Source: Williamsia maris
Lineage (GTDB): Bacteria; Actinomycetota; Actinomycetes; Mycobacteriales; Mycobacteriaceae
Reading direction: 5' to 3'
NCBI RefSeq assembly: GCF_024171815.1
Contig: NZ_JAMTCJ010000001.1
Span: forward strand, 1,054,001-1,118,000
DNA length: 64,000 nt
The notes beneath the pieces were generated by a model. It was not told where the DNA came from, ran no database searches, and saw only the letters and a program-made list of their open reading frames with translations. Each line of letters starts with the position of its first letter. Within the stretch, counting starts at the first letter, position 1. Shown here piece by piece: positions 9,129 to 17,458 of the stretch. Position numbers and translations under genes: made by a program.

Positions 9129-10826
9129 ATGACACGCTCGTCTGACGTTCCGATGGCGGAGAAGTCCCCTGTCACCGCGGCTCCCGACCGCCTCACGCTG
9201 CGTGCCATCTGGCTGATCGCCGTCGCCTGTGGCGCGCTGAGCGCGGTCGTCGCGGCCATGGCCGCGCTCAACACGGCGCTGGCCGAGATCGCCCCCGACA
9301 TCGAGGCCGACGCCGGACAGATCACCTGGCTGGTCGACGGCTACACACTCACCCTGGCGGCACTGTTGCTGCCCGCGGGCGCGCTCGGCGACCGGTTCGG
9401 TCGACGCGGGATGTTGATCGGCGGCATGGTCGTGTTCGGCGTCGCCTCGCTGCTGCCGGTGTTCCTGAACGACCCGAACATGATCATCGCGACGCGTTGC
9501 CTGGCCGGTGCCGGCGCGGCGCTGGTCATGCCCGCCACTCTCTCGCTCATCACCTCGGGTGTGCCGGAATCCAAGAGGCCGCTCGCGGTCAGCATCTGGG
9601 CCGGCGTGGCCGGGGCCGGGGCGATCGGCGGGTTCTTCGTCACCGGCATCCTGCTCGAGTTCTTCAGCTGGCATTCCATCTTCATCACCTTCGCCGTGGC
9701 GTCCGCGGTCATCGTGGCCGTGGCGTTCACCGTCGACACCTCACGCGACGCGAACCCTCCGCGGTTCGACGTCCGCGGGTCGGTCACCTCGGCGGTTGCC
9801 ATCGCCGCCTTCGTGTTCGGTCTCATCGAAGGTCCCGTCCGCGGCTGGGATGACCCGCTCGTCCTGATCGCCCTCATCGGCGGACTCGCATTGGTGGGCG
9901 CATTCATCTACCTGGAGCTGAGCCGCGACCACCCGCTGCTCGATGTCCGTCTGTTCCGTCGACGCGCCTTCGGCTCCGGCGCGTTCGCGATCGCGCTGCA
10001 GTTCCTCGGATCGTTCGGCACGTTCTTCCTGATCTTGCAGCGCCTTCAGTTGGTGCTGGGGTACTCGCCGCTGCAGTCGGCCGTGGCCATGTTCCCCTTG
10101 GTCATCGTCGTGATGGTGATGTCGCTGCTGGGCAACTGGCTGGCGGTGCGGTTCAACTTCCGTGCCGTGCTCGCGCCGGGCATGTTCGTCTTCGGCATCG
10201 GGATCGTGCTGTTGGGCGCGCTGACCTACAGCGAGTACTGGGTCATCGCGATCCTGTTGTCGGTCATGGCCTTCGGCCTCGGCGTCGCGACGGCGCCGGC
10301 CACCACCGCGATCATGGTGTCGACCCCGGTCGAGAACCAGGGTGTCGGCTCGGCCGTCAACGACACCGCCCGCGAACTCGGCGCCGCCATCGGAATGGCC
10401 CTGGCGGGCAGCATCGTCGCCGCGGGATACACCGCACGCATCGGCGCGACCGCCGACCGCGCCCGCGAGCAGTTCCAGACCATGGGCGATCAGCTGATCT
10501 CCGGCGGACAGCAGGCCCGCGGTGAGATGGTCGCCGCGCAGGGCGACGTCGTCGCGGAGAACATCGGCCGGTCGTTGGCCGAGGCGAAGGCGGTCTCGGA
10601 ACAGCTCGAGCAGAACGTCCCGGGCGATCTCGCGCGCACCGTTCTCGACGGAGCGCAGCAGGCGTTCCTGCACCCGTCGAACCAGGCCTACATCGTGCTG
10701 GGTGCGCTGGTGATCGCCGGTTCGGCGGTGTTGGCGTTCTGGGCGCCGAACCGGTTGGACGAGAAGGCGACCGGGACGACGGTGGTGGCGGCACCGTCGG
10801 ACCAGGAGCAGGACCCGAGGCGCTGA
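9129..10826 (+). CDS. DHA2-family (14-helix) MFS drug:H+ antiporter
   Basis: A 565-residue multi-helix transporter. The loop 2-3 motif GALGDRFGRRGML and the motif-C-like stretch GVAGAGAIGGFF mark it as a drug:proton antiporter, and its length and two extra central helices fit DHA2 (EmrB/QacA/LfrA-like). A soluble loop at about residues 440-520, rich in Gln, Ala and Glu, precedes the last helix and is typical of actinobacterial members. The substrate is unknown. It converges with the fadD gene (stops 9 bp apart). Confidence 0.88.
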   Translation: MTRSSDVPMAEKSPVTAAPDRLTLRAIWLIAVACGALSAVVAAMAALNTALAEIAPDIEADAGQITWLVDGYTLTLAALLLPAGALGDRFGRRGMLIGGMVVFGVASLLPVFLNDPNMIIATRCLAGAGAALVMPATLSLITSGVPESKRPLAVSIWAGVAGAGAIGGFFVTGILLEFFSWHSIFITFAVASAVIVAVAFTVDTSRDANPPRFDVRGSVTSAVAIAAFVFGLIEGPVRGWDDPLVLIALIGGLALVGAFIYLELSRDHPLLDVRLFRRRAFGSGAFAIALQFLGSFGTFFLILQRLQLVLGYSPLQSAVAMFPLVIVVMVMSLLGNWLAVRFNFRAVLAPGMFVFGIGIVLLGALTYSEYWVIAILLSVMAFGLGVATAPATTAIMVSTPVENQGVGSAVNDTARELGAAIGMALAGSIVAAGYTARIGATADRAREQFQTMGDQLISGGQQARGEMVAAQGDVVAENIGRSLAEAKAVSEQLEQNVPGDLARTVLDGAQQAFLHPSNQAYIVLGALVIAGSAVLAFWAPNRLDEKATGTTVVAAPSDQEQDPRR

Positions 10827-10835
10827 CCCCCGGGT

Positions 10836-12488
10836 CTAGACGGTCGCGACGGCCTCGACCGCGGTGGCCGACGCCCACTTGTAGTCGGCTTTGCCCGCCG
10901 GCGACCGCCGGATCTGCTCCACCACGGTGACCGCACGCGGCACCTTGTAGCCGGCGATCCGCTCCCGGCAGGTCATCTGGATCTCGTCGAGCGTCGGCAC
11001 GTCGGCCCCGTCGACCACGGACACCACCGCAGCGACCCTCTGACCGAACCTCGGATCCGGTACGCCGACGACGAGCACGTCGTGCACGGCCGGGTGCGCC
11101 TGGACAGCGGCCTCGACCTCTTCGGCGAACACCTTCTCGCCGCCGGTGTTGATACACCCGGATCCGCGACCGAGGAACACCACGCTGCCGTCGGATTCGA
11201 GGCGCCCCATGTCGCCGAGCACCGCGGCCCGACGACCGTCGGGCAAGGTGACGAATGTGCGCGCCGACTTCTCCTCGTCTTTGTGATATCCGACGGGGAC
11301 CCGGCCGACCCGGGCGATGAACCCGATCTCGTCCGATCCCGGTTCGATGGGCTCGAGCGCCTCGTCGAGAACGGTCAGTGCCGGGTTCGAGGTGGACCGC
11401 AGCAGACCGTCGTCGCCCATGACCAACTCGCCGTCGTTGCCGGTCTCCGAAGCACCGAAGTTGTCGCGCATCCACAGGTCGGGTTTGACCGCCCGCATGC
11501 GATCGCGCACCGCCGTCGACCAGATGGCGCCGCCGTTCGTCACCGACAACAACCCGCTCACCTCGAGTGTCCCGAGCGCCTGACGACGCTCCATCTCCTC
11601 CACGAGCGGCGCACCCATGCCGTCTCCGACGATGAGCACGATCTGCACACCGTGGTGTTCGATCGAGTCCAGCACCGCTGCCGGGACGAAGTCGCGCTGC
11701 AGCACCAACCGGCCGCCGTTGATGAAGAACATGAACAGCGAGTAGATCGCGGCGCCGTGCATGAGTGGTGCGGCGAGCAGGAACGAGATCGGGGCGAACG
11801 TGCTCGCGTTGTTCGCGATCGCCGCGTGGTCGGCGAGCGGCTCGGGGCCGTAGGGGTTACCGCCGGAGAGCGGCTTGTGGAAGAAGTCGTCGTGGCGCCA
11901 CACGACGCCCTTCGGGTAGCCGGTGGTCCCGCCGGTGTAGAGGATGTAGTGCTGGTCGCCGGATCGGGGCGGGAAATCGCGCGCGGTGCTGTGACCGTCG
12001 AGGTCGACGACTCCGACCGAGACCCGATCTTTTTCCGCGGCGGCGAGTTCCGGCGTGACGTCGCCGATCACCAGGACGGTGTGGACCGCGGTCTGCGGCA
12101 GCACGGTCGCCAGCGTCCGCTGGTGCTCGTCGAGTTCCACCAGCACGGCAACCGCGTCGGAGTTCTCCAGGATGTAGGCGAGTTCGGTTGCGGTGTAACG
12201 GTAGTTGACGTTGATCGCGGTCGCGCCGATCTTCAGCAGCGCGACCATCGCGTAGACGTGCTCGAGACTGTTCTTCAGGTAGAGCGCCACGTGGTCGCCT
12301 GCGCCGATCCCGTGGTCGCGCAGCAGATGCCCGAACGCGTTCGATCGCTCGTCGAGGTCGCGGTAGCTGACGTCGACACCCTCGTACCCGATCGCGATCC
12401 GATCGGGAACCGCGTCGGCGATGGTCTCGAAGATGTCGCCCAAGTTGAAGTCGGTGGCGGTGAAGTCGGTGGAGGTGGTCTCGGTCAT
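10836..12488 (-). CDS. Fatty-acyl/steroid-acyl-CoA synthetase (FadD19-type)
   Basis: A 550-residue ANL-family adenylating enzyme. The AMP-binding P-loop is YILYTGGTTGYPKGV; the A8 hinge region is GCINTGGEKVFAEEVE; the terminal catalytic lysine is in RSPAGKADYKW. Length and C-terminus resemble FadD19, which makes CoA thioesters of C26/C24 sterol side chains; FadD17 is an alternative. It is the last gene of the chsE1-ltp2 operon, its start overlapping the ltp2 stop by 4 bp, so a steroid substrate is likely. In M. tuberculosis fadD19 lies elsewhere. Confidence 0.85.
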   Translation of the reverse strand: MTETTSTDFTATDFNLGDIFETIADAVPDRIAIGYEGVDVSYRDLDERSNAFGHLLRDHGIGAGDHVALYLKNSLEHVYAMVALLKIGATAINVNYRYTATELAYILENSDAVAVLVELDEHQRTLATVLPQTAVHTVLVIGDVTPELAAAEKDRVSVGVVDLDGHSTARDFPPRSGDQHYILYTGGTTGYPKGVVWRHDDFFHKPLSGGNPYGPEPLADHAAIANNASTFAPISFLLAAPLMHGAAIYSLFMFFINGGRLVLQRDFVPAAVLDSIEHHGVQIVLIVGDGMGAPLVEEMERRQALGTLEVSGLLSVTNGGAIWSTAVRDRMRAVKPDLWMRDNFGASETGNDGELVMGDDGLLRSTSNPALTVLDEALEPIEPGSDEIGFIARVGRVPVGYHKDEEKSARTFVTLPDGRRAAVLGDMGRLESDGSVVFLGRGSGCINTGGEKVFAEEVEAAVQAHPAVHDVLVVGVPDPRFGQRVAAVVSVVDGADVPTLDEIQMTCRERIAGYKVPRAVTVVEQIRRSPAGKADYKWASATAVEAVATV

Positions 12489-13660
12489 CGGGTCAGCACC
12501 AATCCGCTCGTGGGGACACCGGTCCCCGCCGTCACGACGACGCGCTGCGCGCCGTCGACCTGGTTGACCGAGTCGCCCCGGAGCTGACGGACGGCCTCGG
12601 CGATCCCGTTCATCCCGTGGATGTAGGCCTCGCCGAGCTGGCCGCCGTGGGTGTTGAGCGGCAGCTCGCCACCGACCTCCAGGACGCCGGGACGTCGGAC
12701 GAAGTCCTTGGCCTCACCGCGGCCGCAGAAACCCAGTTCCTCGAGCTGCATCAGTGTGTACGGCGTGAAGTGGTCGTACAGGATGGCCGCGTCCATGTCG
12801 GTGGGCCCGAGACCGGACTGCTCCCACAGTTGCCGTCCGACCAGTCCCATCTCCGGCAGGCCGGCGAGGTCGTCGCGGTAGTAGCTGGTCATGATGTATT
12901 GATCGTTGCCGCTGCCCGACGCGGCGCCCGCGATGATCGCCGGGACGTGCGGCATGTCCTTCGCCCGTTCGGCCGAGACGATCACCAACGCGACACCGCC
13001 GTCGGATTCCTGGCAGCAGTCGAGCAGGTGCAGGGGCTCGGCGATGTACCGCGAGTTCTGGTGGTCGTCGATGGTGATCGGCTTCTCGTAGAAGAAGGCG
13101 TTGGGGTTGACCGCGGCGTGTTTGCGGTCGACCACCGCGACAGCGCCGAAATCGGCACTCGTCGCACCGTATTCGTGCATGTACCGCTGGGCGACCATGG
13201 CCACGAACGCGGCCGGCGTCGACAGCCCGTGCGGGTAGCTGAACGCGTTGTCGGTGCCCGACGAGTTGTCCTGGGCGGCGAGACCGGCGTTGACCTGACC
13301 GAAGCGCATGCCCGACCGCTCGTTGAAGGCACGATAGGCGACCACGACATCGGCGACGCCGGTCGCGACGGCCATCGCGGCCTGCTGGACCGTCGAGCAC
13401 GCCGCACCGCCGCCGTAGTGGATGCGCGAGAAGTACGTCAGGTCACCGATTCCCGCGGCACGGGCGACGGCGATCTCGGTGTTGGTGTCCATGGTGAACG
13501 AGACCAGACCGTCGACCTCGGACGGCTCGAGCCCCGCGTCGGCGATCGCGGCCCCGACCGCCTCAGCGGCCAGACGCAGTTCGCTGCGACCGGAGTTCTT
13601 GGAGAAGTCCGTGGCGCCGATCCCGACGATCGCGGCGGCGCCGGACAGCGACGTGCTCAT
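12485..13660 (-). CDS. ltp2: Steroid side-chain retro-aldolase, thiolase-fold lipid-transfer protein
   Basis: A 391-residue thiolase-superfamily protein beginning AAIVGIGATDFSKNSGRSE, with FSRIHYGGGAACSTVQQA and the C-terminal LNTHGGQLGEAYIHGMNGI typical of SCP-x/Ltp proteins. Ltp2 with the DUF35 part of ChsH2 cleaves 17-hydroxy-3-oxo-4-pregnene-20-carboxyl-CoA to androstenedione and propionyl-CoA. The gene follows chsH1 with a 4-bp overlap, in the same order as Rv3542c-Rv3540c, which supports this identity over the related ltp3 and ltp4. Confidence 0.92.
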   Translation of the reverse strand: MSTSLSGAAAIVGIGATDFSKNSGRSELRLAAEAVGAAIADAGLEPSEVDGLVSFTMDTNTEIAVARAAGIGDLTYFSRIHYGGGAACSTVQQAAMAVATGVADVVVAYRAFNERSGMRFGQVNAGLAAQDNSSGTDNAFSYPHGLSTPAAFVAMVAQRYMHEYGATSADFGAVAVVDRKHAAVNPNAFFYEKPITIDDHQNSRYIAEPLHLLDCCQESDGGVALVIVSAERAKDMPHVPAIIAGAASGSGNDQYIMTSYYRDDLAGLPEMGLVGRQLWEQSGLGPTDMDAAILYDHFTPYTLMQLEELGFCGRGEAKDFVRRPGVLEVGGELPLNTHGGQLGEAYIHGMNGIAEAVRQLRGDSVNQVDGAQRVVVTAGTGVPTSGLVLTR

Positions 13661-14097
13661 GCGCTGCCCCGCGCGGTGTGGTCCAGGACGACGGTCACCT
13701 GCGAGGTGACGTGCTTACCCAGTGCGTTCGTGCCGACGACGTCGACCGTCGCGACACCGTCGGCGACGGCGCTGACCGTCCCCGCGAACGTGAGCGTGTC
13801 GTAGGCGTACCACGGGACGCCGAGGCGCAGCGTGATCGACCGGATCTGCGCCCGCTGTCCGGCCCAGTCGGTGACGTAGCGTCCGACCAGCCCGGTGTCG
13901 GTGAGGATGTTGACGAAGATGTCCTTGGACCCCTTGCTCTGCGCGAGGTCTCGGTCGTGGTGGACGTCCTGGAAGTCGCGGGTGGCCAGCGCCGTCGAGA
14001 CGATGAAGGTCGGCGTCGCCTCGATGACCAGCGACGGCAGGGTGTCGCCGACGACCGCGCCGGGCGGCGTGCGGGGCGGGGCCACGGGGGCGGTCAT
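13657..14097 (-). CDS. chsH1: MaoC-like hydratase subunit ChsH1
   Basis: A 146-residue single hot-dog MaoC-like protein. It keeps a D-x4-H hydratase motif in TRDFQDVHHDRDLAQ. It pairs with the N-terminal hot-dog of ChsH2 to hydrate the C17-C20 double bond of the pregnadiene-carboxyl-CoA ester. Start and stop overlap the neighbouring chsH2 and ltp2 genes by 4 bp each, so the three are probably translationally coupled. Mycobacterial ChsH1 is slightly shorter (about 129 residues). Confidence 0.92.
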   Translation of the reverse strand: MTAPVAPPRTPPGAVVGDTLPSLVIEATPTFIVSTALATRDFQDVHHDRDLAQSKGSKDIFVNILTDTGLVGRYVTDWAGQRAQIRSITLRLGVPWYAYDTLTFAGTVSAVADGVATVDVVGTNALGKHVTSQVTVVLDHTARGSA

Positions 14098-15143
14098 GTC
14101 GTCACACCTTTCGAGTCGGCGGGTTGCCAGGCGTAGAGGGTCCAGGGATCGCCGGTTCCGGGGACGGTGGCGTCGGGATCAGCTGGGAAGTCCAGGAACT
14201 CGACCACGACCGGCATCCCGATGGCGACCTCGGCGGGGTCGACGCCGCGGAGCTGTCCGAGCATGCGGACGCCCTCGTCGAGTTCGACCAGCGCGATGAC
14301 GAACGGGAGGGTCCGGCCGGGCACGCGCGGGGCGTGGTGCACCACGAAGCTGTAGACGGTGCCCGTCCCGGCCGCGACCTGATAGTCGGTGGTCTCGGAA
14401 TGGTGCTTCCACAGCGCGGGAACCGGCGGGTGGACCAGGGTTCCGTCGGGCCGACGCTGGATGCGAAGTTCGCGATCGGCCACCCCGGCCCAGAAGAACG
14501 CGGTGTCGCGAGATGCACTGGGCCGCATCATCGCGCCGGCGTCGAGATCGTCGGTGGGGGCACCCGCCGACGACGTGACGCCGGGGGCTGCGGCCGACTC
14601 GGCCGACTCGGTGGGCGGCCGGAATTTGAGGATGCGGAAGTTCATCTCGGCGACGACCTCGTCGCCGACGGTCCAGACGTTGCGGGTCGTGAAGAACCAT
14701 CCCTCACCGAGTCCGGTGGTCTTGGGACCGACCACGTCGAGCAACTCCGACGAGATCGCGACATGCTCCCCCGGTCGGGTGTAGCGGTGATAGGTCGAAT
14801 CACAGTTGGTGGCGACGACCGAGGTGTACCCGGCGTCGTCGAAGATCTGTGAGACCGCGCCCAGCGGGTCGTCGTCGGACCGCGCGCCGTGCAGGCCACG
14901 CATTGTCCACACCTGCGCCATTGCGGGCGGGGCGACGACGCCGTCCCAGCCGGCGGCGCGCGCAGCGGCGTCATCCCGGTAGATCGGGTTCCCGTCCCCG
15001 ATCGCCTCGGTCCAGTTGGCGATCATCGGCCCGTTGATCGGGTCACGTCCGGGCACCGGAGCACTGGCGCCACCGGCCCGGACCGCGTCGGTCGCGCTGC
15101 GGATCCGGTCGGCCGTGGTCGCCACGGTCTGATCCACGCTCAT
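14094..15143 (-). CDS. chsH2: MaoC-DUF35 fusion hydratase/aldolase partner ChsH2
   Basis: A 349-residue fusion. Residues about 1-180 are a MaoC-like hot-dog in which the hydratase motif reads IGDGNPIYRDD: the expected catalytic His is Tyr, so catalysis should rest on ChsH1. A low-complexity Ser/Ala linker follows. The C-terminal part (from about residue 215, FFWAGVADRELRIQRRPDG) is a DUF35/OB-fold domain that binds Ltp2. The ATG at 15143 (MSVDQTVATT) overlaps the chsE2 stop by 4 bp; a much longer upstream frame is antisense to nothing conserved and was not used. Confidence 0.93.
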   Translation of the reverse strand: MSVDQTVATTADRIRSATDAVRAGGASAPVPGRDPINGPMIANWTEAIGDGNPIYRDDAAARAAGWDGVVAPPAMAQVWTMRGLHGARSDDDPLGAVSQIFDDAGYTSVVATNCDSTYHRYTRPGEHVAISSELLDVVGPKTTGLGEGWFFTTRNVWTVGDEVVAEMNFRILKFRPPTESAESAAAPGVTSSAGAPTDDLDAGAMMRPSASRDTAFFWAGVADRELRIQRRPDGTLVHPPVPALWKHHSETTDYQVAAGTGTVYSFVVHHAPRVPGRTLPFVIALVELDEGVRMLGQLRGVDPAEVAIGMPVVVEFLDFPADPDATVPGTGDPWTLYAWQPADSKGVTT

Positions 15144-16306
15144 CGCGGTGCGCGCGGGAGTCCGAGGCCCGAGGTCGCGATCATGTCCCGCATGACCTCG
15201 TTCACGCCGCCGCCGAATGTGATGACCACGTTGCGTTTGGCCTGTGCGTCGAACCAGCGGATGAGGTCCGCGGTGTCCGGGTCGGCGAGATCGCCGAAGC
15301 GGCCGATGATCTCGTCGATCAGACGGCCGATGCGCTGCACCCGCTCGGTGGCGAACACCTTGGTGGCCGCGGCGTCGGCCATGGAGATCGACTCGTTGCC
15401 CGACGACGACACCTGCCAGTTCAGCAGTTCGTTGATGCGGGTGTACGCCGCGATCTCGGCGAGCGCCCTGCGCACATCGGGGTTCTTCGCGGGCACGGTG
15501 CCGTCGGCGGCCGGGCGCTGTGCCCACGCGGTGATGCGCGACAGGAGTCCGTCCATCCGTCCCGCGGGGCCGAGCATGACGCGCTCGTGGTTGAGCTGGG
15601 TGGTCAGCAACCGCCAGCCGAGGTTCTCCTCGCCGACCAGCATGCCGACCGGGACGCGGACGTCGTTGTAGTACGTCGCGTTGACGTGATGTGCGCGGTC
15701 GGCGGTGATGATCGGGGTCCAGCTGTAGCCGGGGTCGGTGGTGTCCACGATGAGCATCGAGATGCCCTTGTGCTTGGGCGCGTCCTTGTCGGTGCGGCAC
15801 GCGAGCCACACGTAGTCGGCGTCGTGACCGCCTGTGGTCCACAGCTTCTGACCGTTGACGACGTACTCGTCGCCGTGCCGGACCGCAGATGTCTTCAACG
15901 ACGCGAGGTCGGTGCCGGCCTCGGGTTCGCTGTAGCCGATCGCGAAGTGCACCTCGCCCGCCAGGATCGCGGGCAGGAACTTCTGCTTCTGCTCGTCGGT
16001 GCCGTGCACCTGCAGTGTGGGGCCGACGGTCTGCAGGGTGACCGCGGGCAGCGGTACGTCGGCGCGCGCGGCCTCGTTGACGAAGATCTGCTGCTCGATG
16101 TCACCGAAGCCCTTGCCGCCGTACTCTTTCGGCCACCCGACGCCGAGCCGGCCATCGCTGCCCATTTGGCGGATCACCTTGCGGTACGTCGGGCCGTGTC
16201 GCTCGGTCAGCATCGCCGCCTGGTCCTCGGGCGAGATCAGCGTCGAGAAGTATTCGCGCAGCTCGGCTTTGAGGGCCTTCTGCTCGGGTGTGAGGTCGAT
16301 GAACAT
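15140..16306 (-). CDS. chsE2: Acyl-CoA dehydrogenase subunit ChsE2 (FadE29)
   Basis: A 388-residue acyl-CoA dehydrogenase. YSEPEAGTDLASLKT and GQKLWTTGGHDADYVWLACRT are the FAD/substrate loops, and VITFGGGVNEVMRDMIAT closes the flavin site. In actinobacteria this protein forms an alpha2beta2 heterotetramer with ChsE1 that dehydrogenates 3-oxo-4-pregnene-20-carboxyl-CoA. The start MFIDLTPEQK gives the size of Rv3543c (387 residues). It lies 4 bp after chsE1 and overlaps chsH2. Confidence 0.94.
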   Translation of the reverse strand: MFIDLTPEQKALKAELREYFSTLISPEDQAAMLTERHGPTYRKVIRQMGSDGRLGVGWPKEYGGKGFGDIEQQIFVNEAARADVPLPAVTLQTVGPTLQVHGTDEQKQKFLPAILAGEVHFAIGYSEPEAGTDLASLKTSAVRHGDEYVVNGQKLWTTGGHDADYVWLACRTDKDAPKHKGISMLIVDTTDPGYSWTPIITADRAHHVNATYYNDVRVPVGMLVGEENLGWRLLTTQLNHERVMLGPAGRMDGLLSRITAWAQRPAADGTVPAKNPDVRRALAEIAAYTRINELLNWQVSSSGNESISMADAAATKVFATERVQRIGRLIDEIIGRFGDLADPDTADLIRWFDAQAKRNVVITFGGGVNEVMRDMIATSGLGLPRAPR

Positions 16307-16310
16307 CGAT

Positions 16311-17369
16311 CTAGTACTCCTGGCCGGTCGAGTCCGCCAGCTCGTCGAGAGTGGCGGTGGCCCCACCGACGATGCGGGCGAGGTCCTTGATGATCGAGTA
16401 GTAGCGGTGCAGCGGGTAGGTGATGTCCACCCCGACACCGCCGTGCAGGTGCGTCATGGTGCGCAGGGTCGTCGGCATCTCGGCGGCGAGCCAGTAGGTG
16501 GCGATCGACAGGTCGCGATCGGCGTCGAGGCCCTCGGCCAGACGCCACGCCGCCGACGTCACCGCCAGGTTCATCGACCGTCCGATGACGTAGATGTCGG
16601 CGATCTGCTGGGTGACGGCCTGGAAGGTGCCGATGGGCTTGCCGAACTGGTTGCGGTTGCTGACGTGGTCGGCGGTGATGCGCAGCGCGCCGGCGAGGAT
16701 CCCGTCGGCGTAGGCGGCCAAACCCAGTCGGTAGAGGTCCCGCAGCGTCCGACCGTCGCGCGACACCAGCGCGGCGTCGTCGACGGCGACATCCTCGAGG
16801 CGGACGGTGTACTCGCCCCACCGCGATGACGCCGGGGTGCGGGTGATCGACACCCCGTCGGCGGCCGCGTCGACCAGCACCACGCCGGAGTCGGTGGTGA
16901 CGAGCAGCGCCGCGGCGCCCTCGGCATGCAGGACTGCGGTCTTGGTACCGGTGAGCCGGCCGCCCGAGAGCGACGTGTGCGGCGCCGTGGTCAGCGCTGC
17001 CCCGGGTTCTCCGATCGCGATGGCGACGTGGCCGCCGGCGACGATGGTCTCGGCGAGACGATCGAGAGCGGGCGACGATTCGCGGATCACCAGCCCGGCG
17101 ACCAGGGTGCCGATCGCCGGGGTGACGCCTGCCGATTCACCGAGCCGGGCGAACAGCGGGAGCAGCCCCAGGATGCCGACGGTGTCGCCGCCGCGATCCT
17201 CGGGCAGCGGCAGCGCGACGACCCCGGACTCGACCATCGACGACCACAGGGGCGTCTCGAAGCCGCCGGGTGAGTCGAACCGCTCGTCCCACACCGCGGT
17301 GTGTCGTCCGACCAGGTCAGTGGCGACGTCGCTGACCGCCTGGGCCGTGCTGTCCAGGGTGAAATCCAC
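16311..17369 (-). CDS. chsE1: Acyl-CoA dehydrogenase subunit ChsE1 (FadE28)
   Basis: A 352-residue divergent acyl-CoA dehydrogenase, the partner of ChsE2 (M. tuberculosis FadE28 is 339 residues). The C-terminal domain shows RNQFGKPIGTFQAVTQQIAD and HLHGGVGVDITYPLHRYY. The GTG start (VDFTLDSTAQ) follows a strong GAGGAGG 9 bases upstream. It is the first gene of the six-gene operon; the KstR operator centre is about 37 bp upstream of the start codon. In M. tuberculosis cyp125 precedes this gene; here chsE3 does. Confidence 0.92.
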   Translation of the reverse strand: MDFTLDSTAQAVSDVATDLVGRHTAVWDERFDSPGGFETPLWSSMVESGVVALPLPEDRGGDTVGILGLLPLFARLGESAGVTPAIGTLVAGLVIRESSPALDRLAETIVAGGHVAIAIGEPGAALTTAPHTSLSGGRLTGTKTAVLHAEGAAALLVTTDSGVVLVDAAADGVSITRTPASSRWGEYTVRLEDVAVDDAALVSRDGRTLRDLYRLGLAAYADGILAGALRITADHVSNRNQFGKPIGTFQAVTQQIADIYVIGRSMNLAVTSAAWRLAEGLDADRDLSIATYWLAAEMPTTLRTMTHLHGGVGVDITYPLHRYYSIIKDLARIVGGATATLDELADSTGQEY

Positions 17370-17399
17370 GCCGGGACACCTCCTCGTCGAAGCCGTTTC

Positions 17400-17413
17400 T
17401 AGAACCTGTTCTA
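17400..17413. promoter_or_regulatory. KstR operator of the chsE1-fadD operon
   Basis: TAGAACCTGTTCTA matches TNNAACNNGTTNNA and is also a near-perfect palindrome. It lies 31 bp upstream of the chsE1 GTG, close enough to block RNA polymerase. The 89-bp gap between chsE1 and chsE3 contains nothing else that I recognise. Confidence 0.92.
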
Positions 17414-17458
17414 GTTGTATCAGAGATCGCGACGGTGTCGATAGCCCGAGGCCCGGCC

